From assembly GCF_001306915.1 (NCBI RefSeq), contig NZ_LJTC01000019.1:1-32083 (forward strand): a stretch of DNA of 32,083 bases, in the 5' to 3' direction. Below, piece by piece: positions 1-7,897 of this stretch; within the stretch, counting starts at the first letter, position 1, and the number at the start of each line of letters is the position of its first letter. Position numbers and translations under genes: made by a program. The stretch comes from Pseudoalteromonas lipolytica (lineage in GTDB: Bacteria > Pseudomonadota > Gammaproteobacteria > Enterobacterales > Alteromonadaceae). Under the pieces are notes generated by a model, which saw nothing but the letters and a program-made list of their open reading frames with translations, was not told where the DNA came from and did no database searches.

Positions 1-200
1 TAAAGCTCCCACCTTATTCACCAGAGCTAAATCCAATAGAGCAAGTATGGAGTTGGATACGACAACATTGTTTATCAAATAGAGTGTTTTCAGGCTATGA
101 CGAAATTGTCGATGAAGTTTCAAAGGCGTGGAATCACTTTATTTCAATCCCGGATCGAGTGAAGAAAATGTGCAATCGGGAATGGATTAAATTGATTTAA
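1..200 (+). CDS. IS630-family transposase, C-terminal fragment (cut by window edge)
   Basis: The reading frame is open from the left edge and stops at 198-200. The visible 66 codons contain the LPPYSPELNPIEQVW signature, which carries the last acidic residue (E) of the DDE catalytic triad in IS630/Tc1-mariner-type transposases, followed by the usual Trp- and Arg-rich C-terminal helices. The upstream catalytic part lies outside the window, so it cannot be said whether the element is whole. IS630 elements insert at TA dinucleotides. I could not define the right terminal inverted repeat because the left end is not visible. Confidence 0.85.
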   Translation, partial: KLPPYSPELNPIEQVWSWIRQHCLSNRVFSGYDEIVDEVSKAWNHFISIPDRVKKMCNREWIKLI

Positions 201-299
201 TCTTTATGCGGAATGGTATTACAAGTTAGCAAGGGTAAAGTTGAACTGCGGGGTTGTTTAGTACAAAGTCATTCTAAGCTCACCCTGTTCATTCTCCAG

Positions 300-330
300 G
301 TAGGTTGGGTAGAGCGGAGCGAAACCCAAC
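300..330 (+). repeat. REP-like palindromic repeat, copy 1
   Basis: A 31-nt unit starting GTAG, followed by a 7-bp stem GTTGGGT/ACCCAAC around a 13-nt GC-rich loop. The same unit occurs inverted at 493-523 and 2344-2374. The GTAG lead and imperfect palindrome are typical of REP elements mobilised in trans by RAYT (TnpA-REP) transposases. No RAYT gene is in the window. Confidence 0.8.
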
Positions 331-492
331 ATAATCCATATGACCCTCTTCATAACCCATGGTTAAAAATTCTTAAAATCTCTACTGGTCTAACAGGTTA
401 GCGATCTCTAAAACGGCTTATTTCACCTTGCGCTAATTCGTCTTTTATTAATGAGCTTTATCTCTTCATTGTGCATGACGAATGACCACGCT

Positions 493-523
493 GTTGGGTT
501 TCGCTGCGCTCAACCCAACCTAC
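493..523 (-). repeat. REP-like palindromic repeat, copy 2
   Basis: Same 31-nt unit as at 300-330, in inverted orientation. The stem GTTGGGTT/AACCCAAC is 8 bp here. With copy 1 it forms an inverted pair separated by 162 nt, resembling a REP doublet. The open frame at 213-401 running through copy 1 is not a credible gene. Confidence 0.8.
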
Positions 524-553
524 GCCACGCCTTCCAACTTTCCAGTTGCTAAC

Positions 554-585
554 AAAAAAGCCCAGCCGGTTTCCTGGCTGGGCTT
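554..585 (-). terminator. Rho-independent terminator of the serine transporter gene
   Basis: A perfect 10-bp stem (558-567 with 576-585, AAGCCCAGCC/GGCTGGGCTT) with an 8-nt loop is followed on the minus strand by six T residues (A554-A559 on plus). It lies 21 nt beyond the stop codon of the minus-strand transporter gene. Confidence 0.9.
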
Positions 586-606
586 CTATATCTAGTAATG
601 ATGAGA

Positions 607-1872
607 TTACTTAATAATCATACTGTAGATAAGCGCAAATACGGCTAGAGAGCCAACTGTTAATACGAACAGTGTGCTTAAGCGGTTTCTGTATTTGTGT
701 AAGCTAGGTACTTTATAAACGGCAATCATTGGCATGATGAAAAGGATCATGGCGATGATAGGGCCTGACAGCTGATCCATCATGTCTAAAATACTTGGGT
801 TGATCACCGAGCAATACCAAATAGCAAAGAACATGATAACAGTGCCAATCTTATCAACGAGTTTAGGGTTCATATGGGCTTGCTTACTAACAAGGCCGTT
901 GAAGCTTTCACGGGCACCTAAGAAGTGACCTAAGAATGAAGACGTAATCGCGATAAAGGCAACTAATGGCCCTAGAGTAGCAATAAACGAGTTATCTGTA
1001 ATATTGGCAAGGAATGACAAGATAGACACGTTATCAGCTTTTGCTTGTACCATTTGTTCAGTAGATAGTGACAGCACACACGAGAATACAAACAGTAAAA
1101 CAAACACGATTAATAGTAGGCTAGTACGCTTTAGAATTGCTTCTGACTTCATTTTAGCATAATTGCCGTAGTGAGCACGTTGTACATGCACAAAGCTTGA
1201 GATCGCAGCTGCGTGGCTAAATGAGAATACAATGATAGGTATTGATAACCAAAGTGTTTTCATAAAGCCTGAAAACTCAGGGACAGACACATCTGGCATT
1301 TGCCAGCTTGGGATCAGGTAAATCGATAAGAAAAACAAGATAGCGACAAGCGGATAAACAAGGATTGCAAAAGCACGTAACATCAGTGCTTCGCCACCAA
1401 GCATTAAACTGATCATACCGCCAACGAGTACACCAGATAACAGTACGCGTGGTGGTGATTCCATACCTAGTTGATTAACGATAAAGCTATCAACAGTGTT
1501 GGTTAATCCTACACCGTAAATAAGTAAAATAGGGAAGATAGAGAGAAAATACAGTAAAGAGATTAAGCGCCCGGCGTTAATGCCAAAGTGTTCTTCTACT
1601 ACATCGGTAAAGTCTGCTTTAGGCTGTTTTGATGATAAAACAAATCGGGCTAAGCCTCTGTGAGCTAAGTAAGTCATCGGAAAGGCAAGGCATGCCATGA
1701 TAATCAAAGGCCAAAATCCGCCGATACCGATATTAATTGGTAAGAATAAAATCCCTGCACCGACTGCGGTGCCAAATAAACTTAATACCCATTGGGTGTC
1801 ATGAAGATTCCATTTTGAGTTACTACTTGTTGTCGATGCATCATACGGCATAGCATCTTGATGTGTGTTCAT
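607..1872 (-). CDS. sdaC: Serine (hydroxy/aromatic amino acid, HAAAP family) transporter, SdaC-like
   Basis: A 421-aa inner-membrane protein very close to E. coli SdaC, a proton-coupled serine importer, throughout its length. Shared features include the first transmembrane segment GTAVGAGILFLPIN, the VVEEHFGI stretch, the SFLGHFLGARE motif and the NPSILDMM...GGPIIAMILF motif near the C-terminus. About 11 hydrophobic segments can be picked out, as expected for the family. The frame is open further upstream (ATG at 1935), but I choose the ATG at 1872 because GTGGAG lies 7 nt before it and the resulting length is close to the 429 aa of SdaC. It appears to be a single-gene unit ending at the terminator at 554-585. 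Family assignment is firm. Serine rather than threonine or another substrate is inferred from similarity. Confidence 0.88.
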   Translation of the reverse strand: MNTHQDAMPYDASTTSSNSKWNLHDTQWVLSLFGTAVGAGILFLPINIGIGGFWPLIIMACLAFPMTYLAHRGLARFVLSSKQPKADFTDVVEEHFGINAGRLISLLYFLSIFPILLIYGVGLTNTVDSFIVNQLGMESPPRVLLSGVLVGGMISLMLGGEALMLRAFAILVYPLVAILFFLSIYLIPSWQMPDVSVPEFSGFMKTLWLSIPIIVFSFSHAAAISSFVHVQRAHYGNYAKMKSEAILKRTSLLLIVFVLLFVFSCVLSLSTEQMVQAKADNVSILSFLANITDNSFIATLGPLVAFIAITSSFLGHFLGARESFNGLVSKQAHMNPKLVDKIGTVIMFFAIWYCSVINPSILDMMDQLSGPIIAMILFIMPMIAVYKVPSLHKYRNRLSTLFVLTVGSLAVFALIYSMIIK

Positions 1873-1994
1873 TAGCACTCCACTATTAGAATAATAATTG
1901 TCGCGCAGCATATAGAAAAGCGACTTAGAATGCATGTTTTAGCGTTGTATTTAAATAACTATGCTGTAAGGAGAGACTTACAAAAGAAGAAAGT

Positions 1995-2015
1995 TGGGCT
2001 TATTTATAAAGCCCA
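1995..2015 (-). terminator. Probable terminator after the 63-aa gene
   Basis: A 7-bp stem TGGGCTT/AAGCCCA (1995-2001 with 2009-2015) and 7-nt loop lie 11 nt beyond the stop of the small minus-strand gene. On the minus strand it is followed by an interrupted T-rich tract. It is weaker than the terminator at 554-585. Confidence 0.55.
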
Positions 2016-2025
2016 GTTGTGGTAT

Positions 2026-2217
2026 TTATTCTGCTGCTGCAAGTGCGCGAGCTTTAATATCTGCGGCAAATGCTAAACCTTTCTTAAAACGTGCCTCAGC
2101 TGCTGTGATTTCGTTTTCATCGCCATTAGCGGCAAGCACTCCTTGTGAAAGGGCTTTATAAAGTGCGCTAATTTGGGCCTCGTAGCCAGATTCAATTGCT
2201 TTTTCAACAGTCGTCAT
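2026..2217 (-). CDS. Small conserved-looking protein of unknown function
   Basis: A 63-aa frame, rich in Ala, Glu and Lys, predicted to be mostly helical and soluble. It begins MTTVEKAIESG and ends in an Ala-rich helix. An upstream in-frame ATG at 2247 is possible, but the ATG at 2217 has AAGGAA at good spacing (6-7 nt). It has its own likely terminator (1995-2015) and is separated from both neighbours by more than 100 nt, so it looks like an independent unit. No motif, signal peptide or membrane segment is visible and I do not recognise the family. The good ribosome binding site and terminator favour a real gene. Confidence 0.6.
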   Translation of the reverse strand: MTTVEKAIESGYEAQISALYKALSQGVLAANGDENEITAAEARFKKGLAFAADIKARALAAAE

Positions 2218-2343
2218 GGTTATTCCTTTAATAGATTGAGAAAGCAAAATACTATAGGAACAAGGACTTATTGGCTAGATGATTGTGGTCATAAAGTAGG
2301 GAATATGAAATTTTGATATTTATTTTGCGATGACAGGGGAGAC

Positions 2344-2374
2344 GCTGGGTTTCGCTTCGCTCTACCCAGCCTAC
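2344..2374 (-). repeat. REP-like palindromic repeat, copy 3
   Basis: Same 31-nt unit as copies 1 and 2. The stem reads GCTGGGT/ACCCAGC, so one base pair changed from T-A to C-G on both sides relative to the other copies, keeping the pairing. It sits 19 nt past the cysQ stop, where it could also act as a 3' end stabiliser of the cys operon mRNA (inference). Confidence 0.8.
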
Positions 2375-2393
2375 GGTATTTAACGGAATGCTT

Positions 2394-3164
2394 TTAGTCC
2401 TGTAATGCCGATACGACAAAATACGGATTCAGATACTCTTCTTTACTGTTATACAGTAGTGGGCTGCCATCGAGTTTGCTAACCGTTGCGCCTGCTATTT
2501 CGGCAATCGCATGACCTGCTCCGGTATCCCACTCACAGGTTGGGCCAAGGCGTGGGTATATATCAGCACTCCCTTCGGCAACAAGACAAAGTTTTAGCGA
2601 GCTGCCCTTTGAAACCATTTCTACATCTTCAAACTGTTTTACAAATTCAGCTAGATCAGGAGAAGGGTGTGAACGGCTGCCGACAACACGGATAAGCCCT
2701 TTATTTGGTTTACGGGTTACCTTAAGTTCAATGCGCTCATCACCTTTATCTTTAAAGGCACCAATTGCTTCTGCGGCAATATACGACACACCTAATGCTG
2801 GTGCATCGACAACAGCTAATACTGGTTTACCTTTTTCAATCAAGGCAATGTTCACTGTAAACTCGCCATTCTTTTTAATGAACTCTTTGGTGCCATCAAT
2901 TGGGTCTACTAACCAGTAGCGTTGCCAAGTTTGACGGATATCCCAGCTAATATCAGCGCTTTCTTCACTTAGAATTGGTACATCAGGGGTGAGATGTTGT
3001 AAGCCATTCACAATCACTTTGTGAGCTGCTAGGTCGGCGTCGGTCACTGGGCTTTCATCAGCTTTGTACTCAACATTAAAGTCCTTTTCGTAAATCCCCA
3101 TTATTGCACTGCCGGCTTGGCGTGCGAGGAGTAAGATTTCTTCTAGCAGTTCCGTTTGATTCAT
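2394..3164 (-). CDS. cysQ: 3'(2'),5'-bisphosphate nucleotidase CysQ
   Basis: A 256-aa cytoplasmic enzyme of the inositol monophosphatase fold that hydrolyses PAP, the by-product of PAPS reduction, to AMP and phosphate. It carries the family metal-binding signatures: SPVTDAD at 38-44, SEES at 66-69, DPIDGTKEF at 87-95, and WDTGAGHAI near residue 213. Length matches E. coli CysQ (246 aa) closely. It is the last gene of the sulfate assimilation operon, starting only 3 nt after the cysC stop, with AGGTTAAG as ribosome binding site. Placement with cysC makes sense because PAP inhibits sulfotransfer and PAPS reduction. Confidence 0.95.
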   Translation of the reverse strand: MNQTELLEEILLLARQAGSAIMGIYEKDFNVEYKADESPVTDADLAAHKVIVNGLQHLTPDVPILSEESADISWDIRQTWQRYWLVDPIDGTKEFIKKNGEFTVNIALIEKGKPVLAVVDAPALGVSYIAAEAIGAFKDKGDERIELKVTRKPNKGLIRVVGSRSHPSPDLAEFVKQFEDVEMVSKGSSLKLCLVAEGSADIYPRLGPTCEWDTGAGHAIAEIAGATVSKLDGSPLLYNSKEEYLNPYFVVSALQD

Positions 3165-3167
3165 GAC

Positions 3168-3764
3168 TTAACCTATAATTTGCTGTTGTTTTAAATACGC
3201 TACCAGCTCTTGCACCGATTGGTCTAGGGTGTTTTTACTGGTATCGATTTTAATTTCTGGCGATGTAGGGATTTGATAGTCTGAGTCGATACCTGTGAAG
3301 TGCTTAATTTCACCTGCACGGGCTTTTTTATAAAGCCCTTTAGGGTCGCGTGTTTCACACACGTCGAGCGGGGTATCTAAAAATACCTCAATAAACTCAC
3401 CATCCTCTACTAAGTTTCTTACCATATCGCGTTCGCTTTGGAATGGCGAAATAAATGCGGTTAATACCACAAGACCGGCATCGACCATCAGCTTTGCCGT
3501 TTCACCGACGCGGCGAATGTTTTCTACGCGGTCTTCATCAGTAAAGCCAAGATCATTACACAAGCCATGACGCACATTGTCGCCATCGAGTAGGTAGGTG
3601 TGAACACCTAATTGGTGTAATGCGCTTTCTAGTGCGTTTGCAACAGTGCTTTTGCCTGAGCCTGAAAAACCTGTGAACCATAAAATGGTTGGCTTATGCT
3701 TTTTTTGCTCACTACGCTGTGATTTGCTAATGGCGTAATTATGCCAAACGATATTTTCATCCAT
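3168..3764 (-). CDS. cysC: Adenylyl-sulfate (APS) kinase
   Basis: A 198-aa cytoplasmic kinase that phosphorylates APS to PAPS using ATP. The P-loop GFSGSGKS is at 32-39, and the APS-binding stretch DGDNVRHGL at 60-68 is followed by the lid region RDPKGLYKKARAGEIKHFTGID, all standard for CysC. CysC is separate here, not fused to CysN as in some bacteria. The permease gene ends upstream and a short gap leads to the CysC start, with a GAGAG-type ribosome binding site. It is followed almost directly by cysQ. Confidence 0.95.
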   Translation of the reverse strand: MDENIVWHNYAISKSQRSEQKKHKPTILWFTGFSGSGKSTVANALESALHQLGVHTYLLDGDNVRHGLCNDLGFTDEDRVENIRRVGETAKLMVDAGLVVLTAFISPFQSERDMVRNLVEDGEFIEVFLDTPLDVCETRDPKGLYKKARAGEIKHFTGIDSDYQIPTSPEIKIDTSKNTLDQSVQELVAYLKQQQIIG

Positions 3765-3778
3765 TGTCTTTACTCTCG

Positions 3779-5506
3779 TTATTGAAATGGGAATACCAGC
3801 GGTATGAGTGTTAAAACCGTAATCGAGTAAATAATCGATAAAGGTAAGCCCATGGCAATGTAATCTTTAAGGCGGTAATTTCCCGCACTGTAAACCATCA
3901 AGTTAGTTTGATAACCAAATGGCGAAATGAAACTCGCTGATGCACCAAATGCGACAGCCATAATAAAAGGCAACGGTGATACATCAAAACCAACGGCGAG
4001 TGCATACGCTACCGGAAATGAAAGCGCGGCAGCGGCATTATTGGTAATGAGTTCGGTAAACAAAACCGTCATCAAGAATATTGCGATAAATGCCCCGTAA
4101 GGCCCAAAATCACCTAATACGTATAACATGGCTGATGAAATTTCACCGGCAAGGCCTGTGCCTATCATGAGTTTGGCAAGGCCAATAGCACTACCCACTA
4201 CTGCGAGTAACTCAATTGGAAAACGACGTTTTACTTCACTTAGCTTGATTGTACCCGTTAGCATTAAACCGATAAGAAGAACGAGTAGGCCTTTCACTAA
4301 GGGAACGAGGCCAACAATACTTAACCCCAATACGGCTGCAAAACTTGCTAACACAATATTTGATTGCTTAGGTTTTAAATGGGTTTGTAAATCAAGACCT
4401 GAAATATAAACGAACTCACGTTTTAAATTAGGTAGCGAGTAAAACTCTTTGCCAGGCGCTAGGATCAGCGAGTCACCAGCTTGCAACTGAACTTTACCCA
4501 AACCACCTTGTAAACGGTCATGGCCGCGGCGAATAGCAATAACGGCAGCATGAAATTGTTCACGAAAGCGAACTTCTTTAATTGTTTTACCAATGTATTT
4601 TGAAGAATGGCTAACAACAACTTCAACTAGGTGCTCAACGTCTTTCTCATGTTTGTCGTGCACAACTTTTAAGCCGTCAAATTGGGTGAGCAGAGGTACT
4701 GACTTTATATCACCTACAAAAAGTAATACGTCACCTTCTTTGATAACTTGTTTTGGGGTAACCGCACAAATACGTTTATCACCGCGGATTATTTCGGCTA
4801 AGAACAAGTCTTTTAATTCACGAAGGCCATTTTCCTCAACACTTTTACCAATAAGTTTTGAGCCTGCTTCTACTTTACCTTCAAGGTAAAAGGGCACTAC
4901 TTCTTGGTCGTTTTTACCGTTATCTGGTAAATACTTGAGCATCACTAAAATAGTGATAAGGCCAACGCTCAGTGCGCCTAAGCCAATCAAGGTAAAATCA
5001 AAAAAGCCAAGCGGCTCCATGCCCGCTTCAACGGCAAAGCCATTAACAATTAAATTGGTTGAGGTGCCAATCAGGGTGATCGTGCCACCTAAAATGGCGG
5101 TGTATGATAAAGGCAATAAAAGTTTAGACGGTGAATGTGTTGGGCTTTCTTTTATCGCACTGATCAGCGATGCCACTACCGCAGTATTATTGGTAAATGA
5201 TGATAAAAAGGCGGTTGATAAACCAAGCTTGGTCACCGAACTTGTCAGGCTGCCTTTCGAAAGAGACTGAGCAAGCTTTTGCACTAACGTGGTTTTTTCT
5301 ACAGCTATCGAAACGAGTACAAGTAGAATAAGAGTGATTAAAGAAGGGTTTGCATAGTTAATTAGCATATCTTCAAGGCTTATTAGCCCTGCTAAATAAC
5401 TAATACCAATGGCGCCGACAAATAACCATGCAGGTTTTAGTCGAGTGCCAAAAAGGCACCCCACTAATACCAGCATAATGCCTGTTAATACCAGCTGTTG
5501 ATACAT
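3779..5506 (-). CDS. SLC13/DASS-type anion permease with two RCK_C domains, probable sulfate transporter
   Basis: A 575-aa membrane protein. Hydrophobic segments at the N-terminus (about 1-190) include the family motifs SFTNNTAV (103-110) and GTSTNLIVNG (147-156). The second half repeats this with FTELITNNAAAALSFP. Between the two membrane halves lie two cytoplasmic RCK_C (TrkA_C) modules at about 205-280 and 290-355, each with the pattern ending in GDVLLFVG or GDSLILAP. This layout is that of SLC13-like permeases such as those replacing CysTWA in marine bacteria. Its position inside the cys operon, between cysN and cysC, argues for sulfate as substrate and sodium as the coupling ion, which is inference. 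The ribosome binding site AGGAAG lies 7-8 nt before the ATG. Confidence 0.85.
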   Translation of the reverse strand: MYQQLVLTGIMLVLVGCLFGTRLKPAWLFVGAIGISYLAGLISLEDMLINYANPSLITLILLVLVSIAVEKTTLVQKLAQSLSKGSLTSSVTKLGLSTAFLSSFTNNTAVVASLISAIKESPTHSPSKLLLPLSYTAILGGTITLIGTSTNLIVNGFAVEAGMEPLGFFDFTLIGLGALSVGLITILVMLKYLPDNGKNDQEVVPFYLEGKVEAGSKLIGKSVEENGLRELKDLFLAEIIRGDKRICAVTPKQVIKEGDVLLFVGDIKSVPLLTQFDGLKVVHDKHEKDVEHLVEVVVSHSSKYIGKTIKEVRFREQFHAAVIAIRRGHDRLQGGLGKVQLQAGDSLILAPGKEFYSLPNLKREFVYISGLDLQTHLKPKQSNIVLASFAAVLGLSIVGLVPLVKGLLVLLIGLMLTGTIKLSEVKRRFPIELLAVVGSAIGLAKLMIGTGLAGEISSAMLYVLGDFGPYGAFIAIFLMTVLFTELITNNAAAALSFPVAYALAVGFDVSPLPFIMAVAFGASASFISPFGYQTNLMVYSAGNYRLKDYIAMGLPLSIIYSITVLTLIPLVFPFQ

Positions 5507-5538
5507 GCTTTTTACTTCCTATAACAGGCGAATAGTGG

Positions 5539-6963
5539 TTATTTAAGCTTAGTTATATCAAGCGCTTGCCAATGAGGGAAGTGCTTGCGTACTAAAGCGT
5601 TAAATTCAACTTCAAAGTCGCTAAAGCTACTTTGTTGTTCTTCAATGCTAAGTAATTGCTCAATCATACCTGCCGCAACGGTTAGGTTTGATAAGCGGTC
5701 AATTAGGATAAACGCACCTGTTTCATGATTATTGTGGTACTCATCAGCCAAAATTGTTTCTGTAAGCTCTAAGGTTACAATTGCAATTTCGTTAAGTTGT
5801 AATGAATCAGCTTGACCATGCTCAAGGGTATTTACATCAATCGTGTGATCGATTTTTCTTACCACTGCCGAGGTGTTTTTGCTGCCTAATTTAAAGTTAT
5901 AGCTTTTACCTAATACTAACGGTGCTTCATGCATCCATACTAGTTTAGCTTGAATACGGTTTGTTACAGCAGCTTTTGAAGCGGCTGGTACAATCACATC
6001 GCCACGGCTGATATCAATTTCGTCGTTTAACGTTAAAGTGATTGCTTGGCCTGCTTCAGCGGTATCTAAGTTGCCATCGAAAGTGACAATCTCTTTGATG
6101 CTTGAGCTTTTACCTGATGGTAATACTTTTACAGCATCACCCACGCTGAACTTGCCAGACGTTAGAGTGCCTTGGAAGCCACGGAAGTCTAAGTTAGGGC
6201 GTACTACATATTGCACCGGAAGACGCGCTTCAAACCCGTTATCAATTTCAGCCGCTGGTGAGTCTTCAAGTAACTCAAGCAGTGGTTTATCTGTGTAATA
6301 AGGTGTGTGCTCTGAGCGTGTAACTACGTTGTCACCTTTTAGTGCTGACATAGGCACAAACTTGATATTAGTAACGTTTAGTTGATCTGCAAACTTAAGG
6401 TAGTCGGCTTTGATTTTTTCGTATACGGTTTCATCGAAATCGACGATATCCATCTTGTTGATAGCAACAACAAACTGCTTAATACCTAATGAGTCACAGA
6501 TAAAGCTATGACGCTTAGTTTGTACTTGTACGCCGTAACGCGCATCAACTAAGATAATCGCCACATCACTGGTTGATGCGCCGGTTACCATGTTACGCGT
6601 GTACTGCTCATGTCCTGGTGTATCAGCAATAATGAACTTACGTTTTGCTGTTGAGAAGTAACGATAAGCAACGTCAATGGTAATACCTTGCTCACGCTCT
6701 GCTTGAAGACCATCTACAAGAAGTGCTAAATCAAGCTCTTCACCGGCATTACCGACTTTTTCATTGTCTTTATGCAGGGCTGCAAGTTGGTCTTCATAAA
6801 TTTGGTGACTGTCATGTAAAAGGCGGCCAATCAGCGTTGATTTACCGTCATCCACACTACCACAGGTCAGCATGCGTAAAAGGCTTTTGTCTTGTTGGCG
6901 AGCAAGGTAGGCGTCGATGCCTAACTCTCTTACTTCATTAATCGTGTCGTTTGTTTTAGACAT
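5539..6963 (-). CDS. cysN: Sulfate adenylyltransferase subunit 1 (GTPase)
   Basis: A 474-aa translation-factor-type GTPase that drives APS synthesis from ATP and sulfate together with CysD. GTPase motifs: G1 GSVDDGKST at 35-43, ITIDVAYRYF (G2), DTPGHEQY (G3), NKMD (G4) and a MSALKGDNV G5-type segment, followed by EF-Tu-like beta-barrel domains 2 and 3. Length matches E. coli CysN (475 aa), so no CysC domain is fused. Its ATG overlaps the cysD stop by one base (TAATG), implying translational coupling and equal output of the two subunits of the complex. Confidence 0.96.
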   Translation of the reverse strand: MSKTNDTINEVRELGIDAYLARQQDKSLLRMLTCGSVDDGKSTLIGRLLHDSHQIYEDQLAALHKDNEKVGNAGEELDLALLVDGLQAEREQGITIDVAYRYFSTAKRKFIIADTPGHEQYTRNMVTGASTSDVAIILVDARYGVQVQTKRHSFICDSLGIKQFVVAINKMDIVDFDETVYEKIKADYLKFADQLNVTNIKFVPMSALKGDNVVTRSEHTPYYTDKPLLELLEDSPAAEIDNGFEARLPVQYVVRPNLDFRGFQGTLTSGKFSVGDAVKVLPSGKSSSIKEIVTFDGNLDTAEAGQAITLTLNDEIDISRGDVIVPAASKAAVTNRIQAKLVWMHEAPLVLGKSYNFKLGSKNTSAVVRKIDHTIDVNTLEHGQADSLQLNEIAIVTLELTETILADEYHNNHETGAFILIDRLSNLTVAAGMIEQLLSIEEQQSSFSDFEVEFNALVRKHFPHWQALDITKLK

Positions 6964-7862
6964 TAGAAATAGCCCTCACGTTTTTTCTTTTCCATTGAAC
7001 CTGCAGAGTCGTGATCAATCACGCGGCCTTCACGCTCAGAAGAGGTTGAAAGCAGCATTTCTTCAATAATTTCAGTTAAGGTACCTGCTGTTGATTCCAC
7101 AGCACCCGTAAGCGGGTAGCAACCAAGAGTACGAAAACGTACCGACTTCATTTGCGGTACTTCGCCTTCTTCTAATGGCATACGCTCATCATCAACCATG
7201 ATTAGCGTGCCGTTACGCTCAACAACAGGGCGCTCTTTGGCAAGGTAAAGTGGAACCATTTCAATGTTTTCTTGGTAGATATACTGCCAAATATCCAGCT
7301 CAGTCCAGTTAGATAACGGGAATACACGAATGCTTTCACCTGGGTTAACTTGGCTGTTGTACGTATTCCAAAGCTCTGGACGTTGGTTTTTTGGATCCCA
7401 TCTGTGATGTTTATCACGGAATGAGTAAACACGCTCTTTAGCACGTGATTTCTCTTCGTCACGACGTGCACCACCAAACGCAGCATCAAAGCCGTATTTA
7501 TCTAACGCTTGCTTTAAGCCTTGCGTTTTCATGATGTCGGTGTGCTTTGCTGAGCCGTGTACAAATGGATTGATATCAATCTCTAACCCTTCAGGGTTTT
7601 TGTGGACGATTAAATCAAAGCCATACTCTTTAGCTAGGCGGTCACGAAACGCGATCATTTCCTTAAACTTCCAGTTGGTGTCAACGTGTAAAAGTGGAAA
7701 TGGGATCTTTGCTGGATAAAACGCTTTACGCGCTAAGTGTAATAACACAGATGAATCTTTACCGATTGAGTAAAGCATCACCGGGTTTTCAAACTCAGCA
7801 GCAACTTCGCGCATGATTTTGATACTTTCAGCTTCTAATTGCTGAAGGTGTGTTAAAGCCAT
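6963..7862 (-). CDS. cysD: Sulfate adenylyltransferase subunit 2
   Basis: A 299-aa ATP-pyrophosphatase-type subunit that adenylates sulfate. The PP-loop SIGKDSS is at 32-38. The FGGARRDEEKSRAKER stretch and the C-terminal RFRTLGCYPLTGAVES region are conserved in CysD. The family usually has about 302 aa. Translation starts at an ATG preceded by AGGAC. The gene begins 35 nt after cysG and its stop overlaps the cysN start, so cysG, cysD and cysN look co-transcribed. Confidence 0.96.
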   Translation of the reverse strand: MALTHLQQLEAESIKIMREVAAEFENPVMLYSIGKDSSVLLHLARKAFYPAKIPFPLLHVDTNWKFKEMIAFRDRLAKEYGFDLIVHKNPEGLEIDINPFVHGSAKHTDIMKTQGLKQALDKYGFDAAFGGARRDEEKSRAKERVYSFRDKHHRWDPKNQRPELWNTYNSQVNPGESIRVFPLSNWTELDIWQYIYQENIEMVPLYLAKERPVVERNGTLIMVDDERMPLEEGEVPQMKSVRFRTLGCYPLTGAVESTAGTLTEIIEEMLLSTSSEREGRVIDHDSAGSMEKKKREGYF

Positions 7863-7897
7863 TGTTAGTCGTCCTACTAAAATGATTAAAAGTTAAA

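Larger units (their letters stand above)
201..606. other. Gene-poor gap with REP doublet
   Basis: About 400 nt between the transposase end and the serine transporter stop. It holds the two inverted REP-like repeats and the terminator at 554-585. I see no other credible gene, RNA or promoter in it. Confidence 0.6.

Noticed and set aside
213..401. Possible 62-aa gene in the left gap
   Set aside because: It runs through a REP copy, has no good ribosome binding site and no recognisable protein pattern.
300..523. Repeats as a CRISPR array
   Set aside because: Only two copies in opposite orientation with a 162-nt gap, and no cas genes.
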